A stretch of DNA of 64,000 bases from an uncultured Pirellula sp. (lineage in GTDB: Bacteria > Planctomycetota > Planctomycetia > Pirellulales > Pirellulaceae). Made by a program: the position numbers and the translations under genes. Each line of letters begins with the position of its first letter. Within the stretch, counting starts at the first letter, position 1. The notes beneath the pieces are model-generated. The model saw only the letters and a list, made by a program, of their open reading frames with translations. It made no database searches and was not told the DNA's origin. Positions 49,805 through 58,707 of this stretch are shown in pieces. The stretch is from contig CAIOHR010000305.1 of assembly GCA_903858115.1 (NCBI GenBank), positions 27,139 through 91,138 on the forward strand, in the 5' to 3' direction.

Positions 49805-50722
49805 CTAATTCGACTCATTGATTGGATTCCGAGGCATCACCACGGAGCTATCCATCGGGACCGAAATTGAGGTTGGGTTTGGCTTATTCAATTGGTACGG
49901 AATGGCGCATTGAAGCTTTAGCTTGCGGGGATCGAGAGTGAGCCAATTTGCCAATGCGGCCATCCCAGGATCACCGTGAATACGTTCCAAGTGGTTCGCA
50001 TCGTGCCCAGGCCAATTCAGGCCTCCTGCTGCGCTGACAAAACACTCGTAACCAGATTCGAATATGCAATCAATGGCTCGTTGTGAAAAGTTATGCTTCA
50101 GGCCATAGGGGAACGCGAAATAGCGGACAGGTTGCTGACTCCAATCCTGAAGTTTTTTGCGGACGTCGGTAATCTCCGTTCTAAGTTGTGAGTCGGAAAG
50201 TGGTTTTCCAAGATCTATATGGGTATGTGAATGAGCCCCGATCGTTATGCCAGCTTCGGCCATACGTTTGATTTCCGCGATCGAGTTTGGACGCAAGGGA
50301 TGACCTGCGGCGATGTCATGCGGGAACGGTTCTCCTGTTTCCACAAAATGGGTTGATGCAAAGTAGGTGCAGGGGATTCTTCGCTCTACTATCGTTGGAA
50401 TGGCAATTTCGCAATTCTCGCTATACCCGTCATCGAAAGTGAGCCCCACCATGGCCACACTTCGGTGGCCATTCAATTGCGACGTTCTAATATCATCGAG
50501 AGACGCAAATCGCGCATGTTTCGCAACCCAGTCCAAATGTTGGATGAAGTTTGCATTGGAAATTGTCCATGCGTTAGGGTAGGTATCAGCCACGCGATGG
50601 TAGAAAAGAATGGAAGCAGGATAAGTGCCTAACGCCATGTATTTCCTTGCAATATTGTTGCGAGTTTTCATGGTCGACCAACGATACAAAGATAATGCAA
50701 TTTCACGTTGGATGGATGTCAC
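49805..50722 (-). CDS. Polysaccharide deacetylase (NodB-type, CE4)
   Basis: The 305-residue protein has the CE4 motifs: VGLTFDDGYSENCEIAIPTI (catalytic Asp and metal Asp, about residue 97) and GAHSHTHIDLGKPLSDSQL (metal-binding His pair, about 163). FAFPYGLKHNFS follows. It removes acetyl (or other acyl) groups from sugar polymers. No signal peptide is apparent; the N-terminus is basic (SLYRWSTMKTRNNIARKY). It lies just upstream of the glycosyltransferase and divergent from the ligase-like gene across 244 bp. Confidence 0.9.
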   Translation of the reverse strand: MTSIQREIALSLYRWSTMKTRNNIARKYMALGTYPASILFYHRVADTYPNAWTISNANFIQHLDWVAKHARFASLDDIRTSQLNGHRSVAMVGLTFDDGYSENCEIAIPTIVERRIPCTYFASTHFVETGEPFPHDIAAGHPLRPNSIAEIKRMAEAGITIGAHSHTHIDLGKPLSDSQLRTEITDVRKKLQDWSQQPVRYFAFPYGLKHNFSQRAIDCIFESGYECFVSAAGGLNWPGHDANHLERIHGDPGMAALANWLTLDPRKLKLQCAIPYQLNKPNPTSISVPMDSSVVMPRNPINESN

Positions 50723-50966
50723 TGCTTACTCTCCTATTCCTGCAAACTTGAGTCCGCTTAAAAGTTCCTCCCTATTACGATTGTGCCAGTTGAAGTATTC
50801 GATTTGGAAAAAGAAGATTAACGACTGTCATTGTGTTTTCGGGTTTTAACGGTTGTAACGTACCGATTGTTCCTCGACTTCAGAGTCTCACCATGGACGC
50901 AAAGAAAAATGCCGATACCGTTCTGTAAGTGAGTCATGCATCGAGAATACGAGCAAGGAGTGATTT

Positions 50967-52388
50967 GTGGAGTTAGTGGTTGGGCTGATGGGATTGGCCA
51001 TGTTGATTTGGGCTGTCGTACTGGTCCGGTACCATAATGTGCTCGTTGGCAGTGCCATTTTTTTGATTGCTACCAGCGTTTTCCCCCCCGAATTTGCGCA
51101 AATCAATGTCGGTGGATTGTCGCTGACTGTGGATCGAGCTTGGTTGCTCGTTCTCATTCTTCAATATGGATATGATCTTTGGACGGGTAAGGCGAAGCCA
51201 CGGTCACCTAAGGGAAGCGACATTTGGCTCTTTCTCTTTCTAACGTGGCTCGTTCTTCGCACCATCACGACTCCCATCGGTGAAGAGATCAAGGGACAAC
51301 CTTCCACGGTGATGCATTTGATCAATGGCTATTTAACCCCGACGTTCTTATTCCTGCTCATTCGTCATTCCGAGATTCGCCCTGGGACATTGTGGCCGGC
51401 GGTTATCATCATTTTGACATTCGGTGTCTATCTGAGCTTGACGGCCGTCCTGGAAATTACGAAGCAATGGTCCTTGGTGTTTCCAAGCTTCATCGGGGAC
51501 CCGACACTGGGAATACACTTTGGCCGAGCCCGCGGACCGATGCTGCAGTCCGTGCGATTAGGGATGTGTTTGAACTTTTGTTTGGTAGTTCTTTGGGTCT
51601 TTCCGATTTGGCTCTATGCTAGGCAACGTTGGGCCTGGTTGCTTGCAGCATGCCTTACGCCGCTCTTCATGTTAGCAATACTATTGACGTACACACGCAG
51701 TATTTGGATGGGTGCAGGCGCCATCGTTGTCATTCTTCTGACTACCCTTCTAAAAGGAAAAGCTAGGACATTGGGGCTTGGATCGCTTGTGTTTTCCGTA
51801 GCGATAGGAGGGGTTTTGGTTGGACCGAATTTGGTCGCGTTCAAACGCGAATACGGGGAGGCGGAAACACTTGAAAGCACTCGAATGCGAGGCGCGTTTG
51901 CTTATGTTTCCATGGAGATGTTCAAGGACCGTCCATTGGCTGGTTTCGGTTTCAACCAGTTTCAAGTTCATAATCGACCCTACCTCGATGATCGGACTAC
52001 GAACATTCGTTTAGAGTCCATTCGTGGATATGTTCATCACAATTCCTACTTGAGTCTTCTCGTTGACCTGGGTTTGATAGGTGCAATGCTTTTTACGATT
52101 GCTTCCCTTGGGCTTACTCGAAATGCATGGGTGATTTGGACACATCCTTTGTCGAGTGGTATCGCAAAGAGTTCTGCAGTCCTTTGTTTTTGCATGGTCT
52201 CTGTTCACGCTATTCAAATGGCTTTTCATGAAGTTTCATTCTCATCCATTGAATACACTATTCTGATGATCTGTCTTGGTCTCTCCCAAGTATTCCGTGA
52301 CGATTTGGTCGAAACGATGGATAGGTCTCGGGAATCTAGCGAGGAAGCAAAGTGGAAGTCCGAGAGTCGTAAGCTTGTAAAGGCTTAA
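50967..52388 (+). CDS. O-antigen ligase / Wzy-like polytopic membrane protein
   Basis: The 473-residue protein has about ten to twelve hydrophobic segments, and LAILLTYTRSIWMGAGAIVV is the typical Wzy_C signature region. GFGFNQFQVHNRPYLDDRT and HHNSYLSLLVDLGLIGAMLF are the large periplasmic loop with the conserved His that characterises O-antigen ligases and polymerases. It starts with a GTG at 50967 preceded by AAGGAG. Its neighbours are a glycosyltransferase and a deacetylase on the other strand. I infer export or ligation of a surface polysaccharide. The C-terminal tail (about 25 residues) is charged. Confidence 0.87.
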   Translation: MELVVGLMGLAMLIWAVVLVRYHNVLVGSAIFLIATSVFPPEFAQINVGGLSLTVDRAWLLVLILQYGYDLWTGKAKPRSPKGSDIWLFLFLTWLVLRTITTPIGEEIKGQPSTVMHLINGYLTPTFLFLLIRHSEIRPGTLWPAVIIILTFGVYLSLTAVLEITKQWSLVFPSFIGDPTLGIHFGRARGPMLQSVRLGMCLNFCLVVLWVFPIWLYARQRWAWLLAACLTPLFMLAILLTYTRSIWMGAGAIVVILLTTLLKGKARTLGLGSLVFSVAIGGVLVGPNLVAFKREYGEAETLESTRMRGAFAYVSMEMFKDRPLAGFGFNQFQVHNRPYLDDRTTNIRLESIRGYVHHNSYLSLLVDLGLIGAMLFTIASLGLTRNAWVIWTHPLSSGIAKSSAVLCFCMVSVHAIQMAFHEVSFSSIEYTILMICLGLSQVFRDDLVETMDRSRESSEEAKWKSESRKLVKA

Positions 52389-52535
52389 CTCCTACGACGG
52401 CACCTGCTGTTCGCTAGAGTCAACATTCGCCGTTCCCAAATCGACCGTGTTGATCAGCCCCCGATTCCTCCGTGAAGAAATCGTGTGCTAATGTATTTCC
52501 TCAGATCCAAACTTGAAGCTAGAGCCTTGTGCTAT

Positions 52536-54437
52536 CTAGGGTAGGGTGCGTAGAGTCAGTTGGCTCGGATGCGATGGGCTCCGTAAAATGCGATGGGTTG
52601 CTTTTTGAAAGTCGTTAGGCTGCGCACTGTAAATGTTGGGAACAAACTTTTGCGGATTGAGATCCACTAATGGAAACCATGTACTTTGGATATGGATCAT
52701 CAGCCGATGACCCTTCTTGAACCGATGAAGAACATCGAGCAATTCGAGCCGAACTTTCGTCGCAACTCCCGGTACAAACGGCTTGGGTTCTTCGAATCCA
52801 TCCCGAAAGCGACCTCGTAGCACCTCGCTACGCAACATCATCTGGTAATTCGGCAGTGAATCAGCCACGGTTCCATCCGGCTGCACGTCAACTAGTTTGA
52901 CCACGAAATCCGCATCCGTTCCCGAAGTAGTGACCCACAACTCGACATCGATTGGACCGGCGACCACCATGTCTTGTTCCATCGGCTCGGTTTGATACAC
53001 AAGCACATCTGGTCTTCGTGCTGCAAATCGCTGATCTTCCACCATGTACTCCACTGTCATCCTTGGTGTAATGGCTTCGGTGTATGGCACCGGCTTGGCT
53101 GGATCGCTAATGTATTCGTCGAATCCAGTGGTCGTTTCTGATTTCGGTGGATCGCTAGGGAGTGTACCTGCAGGTTGCAATGGGCCAGCCGATGGACCAA
53201 GGTAGAGCGTTTGCGATTTCGCTTCCTGAGGGGGCCACTGCGTAAACGTGCGCCATTTGTTGGAGCCGGTTTCAAATACCGTCGCCTCCGACAATGCGGG
53301 ATGATTTGCATCCTTCAGATACTTCTCAAAGAAAGGAAACTCGATCTCAGCACGATAAAACGCCGCGGTCTTCGAACCGAAAGGCACCGCTCCCAGTCTG
53401 TCCCCATCACCCGATGCCCAACCGCCGTGGATCCAGGGGCCAACTACAAGGACATTGTTGACCCCAGGATTCATCTTCTCGATAGCGGCGTACGATTTGA
53501 AAGATCCATAGAGGTCTTCTGCATCGTACCAACCGGTTACCACCATGACGGCTGGAGCGACATTCTTCAGGTGTGGCAAGATCGCTCGCTTTTTCCAAAA
53601 CTCATCGCGATTGGGATGCGCCATCATATCATTCCAAAAGGAGACTTTTCCTTTGAGATGCCGGCGATTGATTTCTTCGATTGTGCCTGCATTGAGAAAG
53701 AGGCTGTAGCCATCGATTGACGGTAGCACTTCCGATGCAGGTTTCTCTGCACTAGGGCCTTTGCGTTCATGAGCGTTGTTATTCAACCAACGGTAGGCAT
53801 GAGCCAGGAAGAACGCTCCGTTGTGCAGGAAGTCATCAAAGTACCAGTCACCAACCGGAGCTTGGGGTGATACCGCTTTCAGCGATGGGTGGGCATCGAT
53901 CATCCCCGCTGAACAGTAAAATCCCGGATATGAAATGCCATACATGCCGACGCGACTGTTATGATTCGAGACATTCTTGAGCAACCATTCAATCGTGTCG
54001 AAGGTGTCCGAGCTTTCGTCCACTTGATTCGTGGTTGTCTTGCTTGGAATGTGCGGGGTCACCTGTTCAAAATCACCTTCGGACATAAAGCGACCTCGGA
54101 CATCTTGATTGACAAAGATGTAACCTGCTTTCACGAAATGCTCGCTCGGCCCCAGCGAGGTCGGAAACGAATCCTTGCCATACGGAACGCAGGAATACGG
54201 CGTTCGCTTCATCAAGATAGGATGGGTCTTCGTTGTATCTTTCGGGCTAAAAATGACCGTGTGAAGCTTGACTCCATCTCGCATGGGAATCATCACTTCC
54301 TGCTTATCGTAACGCAGACGAATCAGGCTTTCAGGGCTGGTGGCTTCCTGTGCGTTCACGCGCTGAAACGGTTGTAGGATGATGATAATGATCAACGCGA
54401 CTGACCATCGAGCCAAGAGATAATTCTGTGTTGCCAT
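52536..54437 (-). CDS. CocE/NonD-family alpha/beta hydrolase, exported
   Basis: The 633-residue protein has a signal peptide (about residues 1-29, ending QRVNAQEA). The peptidase S15/CocE domain comes next: MIPMRDGVKLHTVIFSPKDT, KRTPYSCVPYGKDSFPTSLG, FVNQDVRGRFMSEGDFE and the nucleophile motif VGMYGISYPGFYCSAG (Ser near residue 170). A lid follows, then the C-terminal X-Pro dipeptidyl-peptidase-like jelly-roll (DFVVKLVDVQPDGTVADSLP). Related enzymes act on cocaine-like esters, beta-lactam esters or X-Pro peptides, so the substrate is open. It is transcribed alone, with a 147-bp gap from the ligase-like gene and a 221-bp gap from the helicase. Confidence 0.92.
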   Translation of the reverse strand: MATQNYLLARWSVALIIIIILQPFQRVNAQEATSPESLIRLRYDKQEVMIPMRDGVKLHTVIFSPKDTTKTHPILMKRTPYSCVPYGKDSFPTSLGPSEHFVKAGYIFVNQDVRGRFMSEGDFEQVTPHIPSKTTTNQVDESSDTFDTIEWLLKNVSNHNSRVGMYGISYPGFYCSAGMIDAHPSLKAVSPQAPVGDWYFDDFLHNGAFFLAHAYRWLNNNAHERKGPSAEKPASEVLPSIDGYSLFLNAGTIEEINRRHLKGKVSFWNDMMAHPNRDEFWKKRAILPHLKNVAPAVMVVTGWYDAEDLYGSFKSYAAIEKMNPGVNNVLVVGPWIHGGWASGDGDRLGAVPFGSKTAAFYRAEIEFPFFEKYLKDANHPALSEATVFETGSNKWRTFTQWPPQEAKSQTLYLGPSAGPLQPAGTLPSDPPKSETTTGFDEYISDPAKPVPYTEAITPRMTVEYMVEDQRFAARRPDVLVYQTEPMEQDMVVAGPIDVELWVTTSGTDADFVVKLVDVQPDGTVADSLPNYQMMLRSEVLRGRFRDGFEEPKPFVPGVATKVRLELLDVLHRFKKGHRLMIHIQSTWFPLVDLNPQKFVPNIYSAQPNDFQKATHRILRSPSHPSQLTLRTLP

Positions 54438-54626
54438 TCTGAAGATGCTCTGTTTGGAAGTGCTACGGACAGTTCTTCACAGTGATGACCGCCGTGTACC
54501 ACACCATGCTAAGGCAAAGTGTGCCGGCGTGCTACCAACCAATACGCATCAATACGCAGAGATTTGGCCTTATGATTTCCTGTATCCTCGACTACTATTA
54601 GTAGATTGTTTGTTTCTATGTAATAA

Positions 54627-54645
54627 CCCTCCCTCGCTTGGAGGG
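54627..54645 (+). promoter_or_regulatory. Inverted repeat in the helicase leader
   Basis: CCCTCC (54627-54632) pairs perfectly with GGAGGG (54640-54645) over a 7-base loop. It ends five bases before the likely ribosome-binding GAGG (54650-54653) of the helicase GTG start at 54659. If transcribed it would place a hairpin beside the ribosome entry site and mask a second, stronger Shine-Dalgarno-like GGAGG. Confidence 0.4.
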
Positions 54646-54658
54646 CTTCGAGGCGTCT

Positions 54659-56188
54659 GTGTCAATCAAGTTTTCTGAACTCCCGATCATTCCGGAGATT
54701 CAATCTGCCCTTAAGTCTTTAGAGTATGAAATTCCAACTCCTATTCAGGAAGGGGCGATCCCACCTCTCTTGGACGGTCGAGACTTGTTGGGATGTGCGC
54801 AGACGGGTACTGGAAAAACTGCCGCTTTCGCGATTCCCATCCTCCAAAAAATACAACAGATGGGTCAATATCCCATTCCTTACGAACCGCTTGGACTGGT
54901 TGTTGCCCCAACTCGGGAACTAGTCGTGCAAATTTCTGAGAATATCAGCGCGATCGGAAAGAATACAAAAGTTCGACATACAAAAATTTATGGGGGGGTT
55001 GGACAGCGACCACAAGTGGCTGCATTGGCAAAAGGGGTCCATCTTCTGGTCGCGACACCAGGACGATTGTTGGACTTGATCGACCAAGAGTACTGTTTTC
55101 TTTCGAAGCTTCAGTTCTTTGTTTTGGATGAAGCGGATCGAATGCTTGACATGGGCTTTATGCCCGATGTCCAAAAAATCGTCCGACTGCTGCCCAAGAA
55201 ACGACAATCGGTTTTCTTATCCGCGACGATGCCTGCTCCCATTGAAAAGCTGGCAGCGGCACTATTGCATAATCACGTTACCGTCATGGTAACCCCTCCC
55301 TCGACGACAGCCGAACGAGTTGAGCAACGCGTGATGTTTGTCGATCGCGGAAACAAACGAAAGCTGTTGGATCAATTGCTCGAAGATCCGACCCGATCGC
55401 GCGTTCTTGTCTTTATGCGCACAAAGCATGGTGCCGACCGACTTTACAAGTCGCTCGTGGACTCGGGTGTCTCTGCCGAAGGGATTCACGGTGGTCGCTC
55501 GCAGAATGCTCGGCAACGTGTCCTCACTGCATTTCGAAATGGTGAAGTTCGCGTTCTAATCGCAACCGATGTTGCCGCTCGCGGTATCGATATCGATAAC
55601 ATCAGTCACGTCATTAATTTTGATGTTCCTGTTGAAGCCGAGTCCTACGTTCATCGAATAGGCAGAACAGCTCGCGCTGGAGCTAGCGGTGAGAGTATCA
55701 CTCTTTGCGATGGTGAGGAATTCAAATACTTGCAAGAAATCGAAAAGACGATTGATATGACTATCCCAGTGGATCGCGATCATCCTTATCATTCGATCCA
55801 TGCGGAAGACGAAGAGCTACGCAAATACGATCGATTCGCACGGCCTAAAGAGCCAAGAAGTGCGAAACGAGGAGTTTCGACTCGCGGCCCTCGAGTGAAG
55901 ACGATGGGTGGGGCTCGCGTTGATGGTAGAGATGCACGCGGTCGCGATGATAAGCCAGCTAGCAATCGAACTCGCTCGCAAGACATGGGACGATCCCAAG
56001 GCGCTGTTGCAGGAGGTCCCACTCGCAGGAAATCTTCTGATCAGCAAAGCGAACGCGCCGAAGGAGCATCCGTAACGCAACGACGCCGATCGATCAGTGG
56101 CAAGGTCAAGAAGATCAAATTGCGATCCCCATCCACGCCATCGACTAAGTTCGGCAAACGCTCGCGACCAAAATCAAAACGGCGTTAA
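54659..56188 (+). CDS. rhlE: DEAD-box RNA helicase, RhlE-like
   Basis: The 509-residue protein has the full set of DEAD-box motifs: Q motif YEIPTPIQEGAIPPLLDGRD, Walker A AQTGTGKT (about 46-53), PTREL, TPGR, DEAD (about 157), SAT (about 188), ARGIDID and HRIGRTARAGASG. Residues after about 375 form an Arg/Lys/Ser-rich tail probably used for RNA binding. Length and tail fit RhlE. The GTG at 54659 has GAGG five bases upstream and gives MSIKFSELPIIPEIQSAL, the expected N-terminus. It would remodel RNA or assist ribosome assembly and decay. The name is by motif similarity. Confidence 0.92.
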   Translation: MSIKFSELPIIPEIQSALKSLEYEIPTPIQEGAIPPLLDGRDLLGCAQTGTGKTAAFAIPILQKIQQMGQYPIPYEPLGLVVAPTRELVVQISENISAIGKNTKVRHTKIYGGVGQRPQVAALAKGVHLLVATPGRLLDLIDQEYCFLSKLQFFVLDEADRMLDMGFMPDVQKIVRLLPKKRQSVFLSATMPAPIEKLAAALLHNHVTVMVTPPSTTAERVEQRVMFVDRGNKRKLLDQLLEDPTRSRVLVFMRTKHGADRLYKSLVDSGVSAEGIHGGRSQNARQRVLTAFRNGEVRVLIATDVAARGIDIDNISHVINFDVPVEAESYVHRIGRTARAGASGESITLCDGEEFKYLQEIEKTIDMTIPVDRDHPYHSIHAEDEELRKYDRFARPKEPRSAKRGVSTRGPRVKTMGGARVDGRDARGRDDKPASNRTRSQDMGRSQGAVAGGPTRRKSSDQQSERAEGASVTQRRRSISGKVKKIKLRSPSTPSTKFGKRSRPKSKRR

Positions 56189-56208
56189 TACGGTTCGGGA
56201 GGCCGTTG

Positions 56209-57312
56209 CTAGGAGGGATTGGATATCGGAGGCAACTTCTTTGCGATACTTAGCATACCCCTGCTGGTTTGAAGCATGACACTACCCGCGCATTGTAATC
56301 GCTTGGGATGATTGGTTTTCGCCGCTTCTACTAAGAAAACCCGCACGCGCCGCCAATGCCCCATACTCATCTCCCTCAGTGGCAGATCCAATCGATGCCA
56401 TACCTCGACGAGAAACTCACGCTGAATAGACCAACGAATAGGATGCAGTAGCAACATCGGTATCCTCAAACTCGTACCATCGATCCACTCGAGTCGAGTG
56501 TCAGCCAACAGCTCGTTTGCTAACTGTCGATCTTCTTCAACCAAGTCATTCAGTTGTTCGATCGTGCCCGCGACTTTCTCTCTCCATGTCACACCCGCCA
56601 ACGAATCGAGCAAAGGAAAAAGCTCTAGTCGCAATCGATTGCGAGTATACGCCAATTGTTCATTGCTAGAATCCATGCGAAAGGGAATATCGTTCGCATA
56701 AAGCCAAGCGACAATCTCTTCCTTGGTGATCGTCAACAATGGATGGATCAAGGTGCGTGTCTTACTATCCTGTTGATCGATATAGTCGCGAGTGGGAGAT
56801 ATTCCGCAAAGCCCACGTGTACCCGTCCCGCGGAGCAATCGATGGAACAGTGTCTCCAAATTGTCATCGAGATGATGCCCCAAGGCGATGAAGCTGGCGT
56901 CGCACTCGCGCGCGGCTATCTTCAAGCATTCGTGACGATGCTTTCGCAAATGATTCTCGTCGCTCTTGGACGCTTGTTCCTCGTCAAAACGAAATATCCG
57001 AACCGCAATTTTTTTTGACTCACATTGCTGTCGAACAAATGCCTCGTCCGCATCGCTCTCTTCGCCTCTCTGCCGATGGTTGCAATGAACAACAGTCAAG
57101 AGGTTCGAATCTTCGATGAAACGTCGAAAAACCTCCAACAAAAACATGCTATCGGGGCCACCGCTGATGGCAAGCACCGTCTTGGAACGCAAGGCCAAAC
57201 GCGCTGGCCATGCAGCTCCGAGTCGCTGCAACAATTCGTGTTGCGATACGGAAGACTCTGAATGTTCGGGGAATGACGCGTTGGACACTAGCTGACGATC
57301 TGCGATTCCCAT
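56209..57312 (-). CDS. tilS: tRNA(Ile)-lysidine synthetase
   Basis: The 367-residue enzyme converts the wobble C34 of the AUA-decoding tRNA-Ile to lysidine. The PP-loop ATP site TVLAISGGPDSMFLLEVF lies at about 45-62. VVHCNHRQRGEESDADEAFV, ALGHHLDDNLETLFHRLLRG and YTRNRLRLELFPLLD are characteristic. The C-terminal domain is shortened compared with E. coli TilS. The gene overlaps the end of the upstream oxidoreductase by 25 bp. An essential single-copy function is expected. Confidence 0.94.
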   Translation of the reverse strand: MGIADRQLVSNASFPEHSESSVSQHELLQRLGAAWPARLALRSKTVLAISGGPDSMFLLEVFRRFIEDSNLLTVVHCNHRQRGEESDADEAFVRQQCESKKIAVRIFRFDEEQASKSDENHLRKHRHECLKIAARECDASFIALGHHLDDNLETLFHRLLRGTGTRGLCGISPTRDYIDQQDSKTRTLIHPLLTITKEEIVAWLYANDIPFRMDSSNEQLAYTRNRLRLELFPLLDSLAGVTWREKVAGTIEQLNDLVEEDRQLANELLADTRLEWIDGTSLRIPMLLLHPIRWSIQREFLVEVWHRLDLPLREMSMGHWRRVRVFLVEAAKTNHPKRLQCAGSVMLQTSRGMLSIAKKLPPISNPS

Positions 57313-58568
57313 TGAGGATCATAAGCCCTACGCCACAACTCCGCGGGAATGGACGGGTCTTCCCAATGACCATCGCTACTTCGCGATTGGACGACACGAT
57401 TGGTGCGCTGAGCGACGTTGCCTAAATGGCAAAGCAGCGTACTTTGATGTCCGCTCAGAATGGGTTGGTTCAGCATTTTCGGATCGCTAGCACGAACCGC
57501 CGAGATGAAGTTTGCAAGATGCAACTCTTGCTCAGAGCCTTTCTTCTCAATCTTTTCAACCACCTTATTCTTCACATCGTAGAACGTGCACGTACCGTCT
57601 AAATCGATCTCAAGATATCCGTTGGTCCCATAGAACGAAATGAATGGTCCCGGTGGATGCTGAGAGCACGAGAGCCCTTGGTAGGTGAGTTGTTTACCTC
57701 CTTCGAATTCCCAAGCAACTTGGTGCGTATCGGGTGTCTCTTGGTCATCCGAATGGCAATAGCGTCCGCCGCTGGAAATCGTTTTCGTTGGATAGCCTAC
57801 GTTTAACCCCCAACGGCAAATATCTAACCCGTGAACGCCGTTGTTTCCTAGCTCCCCATTTCCCCAATGCCAAAACCAATGCCAGTTGTAATGAATGACA
57901 TTGGACCGATACGCTCGCTTCGGTGCAGGGCCTTGCCAAAGATCGTAGTTCAAACTCGCAGGTGGTGTTTCCTCTTTTCCTTGACCGATAGAACCTCGCA
58001 TCCGATTGAAGAAGCAGCGAGATAGATAAACTTTACCGATCGCTCCAGCATGGAGTTTCTCAATCGCTTCGCGGATACTCGGATTGCTTCGGCGTTGAAG
58101 CCCCACTTGAACGCAACGATCGGATTTCTCCGCTGCGGCTACCATCCATTCTCCCTCTTGGGGATTGTGACTGGCTGGCTTTTCTACATAAACATGCTTA
58201 CCAGCTTTGCACCCGAGAATGGTTGCGGGACCATGCCAGTGATTGGGAGCGGCGCAGAACAATGCATCAACTTCCTTGTCGTCGAGTATTCTTCGAAAGT
58301 CTTCGACAAGCTCGGATTTCTGGCCCGCTTCCTTCGCTTTCTTTGCGGCTGTAGCACCTCGTGAGGAGTCCGGATCGCAAACATATTTGACGATTACATT
58401 CTCCATTTTCATGAGGTCCACCATGAGTCCTTGACCACGCGAACAGCCCATGATGCCGACCACGACTCGGCGGTCGGCGTTTAACGCTGGTTGAGCATAA
58501 GCGTTGGCTGCTATCGATGCTGCGACAATCCCAGAGGAAGTGGAGGTCAAGAAGTCACGACGTTGCAT
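57288..58568 (-). CDS. Gfo/Idh/MocA-family oxidoreductase, Tat-exported
   Basis: The 426-residue protein begins with a Tat signal (MQRRDFLTSTSSGIVAASIA, ending ANAYAQP). The Rossmann NAD(P) part has VVVGIMGCSRGQG, ALFCAAPNHWHGPATILGCK and the catalytic motif VYVEKPASHNPQEG. C-terminal GNGELGNNGVHGLDICRWGL is common in planctomycete members of this family. They are secreted dehydrogenases or hydrolases acting on sugars, often with a tightly bound NAD. The substrate is unknown. It overlaps tilS by 25 bp and lies 140 bp downstream of the copper ATPase on the same strand. Confidence 0.92.
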   Translation of the reverse strand: MQRRDFLTSTSSGIVAASIAANAYAQPALNADRRVVVGIMGCSRGQGLMVDLMKMENVIVKYVCDPDSSRGATAAKKAKEAGQKSELVEDFRRILDDKEVDALFCAAPNHWHGPATILGCKAGKHVYVEKPASHNPQEGEWMVAAAEKSDRCVQVGLQRRSNPSIREAIEKLHAGAIGKVYLSRCFFNRMRGSIGQGKEETPPASLNYDLWQGPAPKRAYRSNVIHYNWHWFWHWGNGELGNNGVHGLDICRWGLNVGYPTKTISSGGRYCHSDDQETPDTHQVAWEFEGGKQLTYQGLSCSQHPPGPFISFYGTNGYLEIDLDGTCTFYDVKNKVVEKIEKKGSEQELHLANFISAVRASDPKMLNQPILSGHQSTLLCHLGNVAQRTNRVVQSRSSDGHWEDPSIPAELWRRAYDPQWESQIVS

Positions 58569-58707
58569 GGTAGATTCTCGATCGTCAAGTAGTGGTGGTA
58601 GGATTCGGGGGGAAGGCTAGTGTTGTTCCAATGAACTCTGGCGCAAACAGTAGCCATTATAACCAAATTCTGGTTCGACGTTACTTGCGCATCCCTTACT
58701 TCAATCG

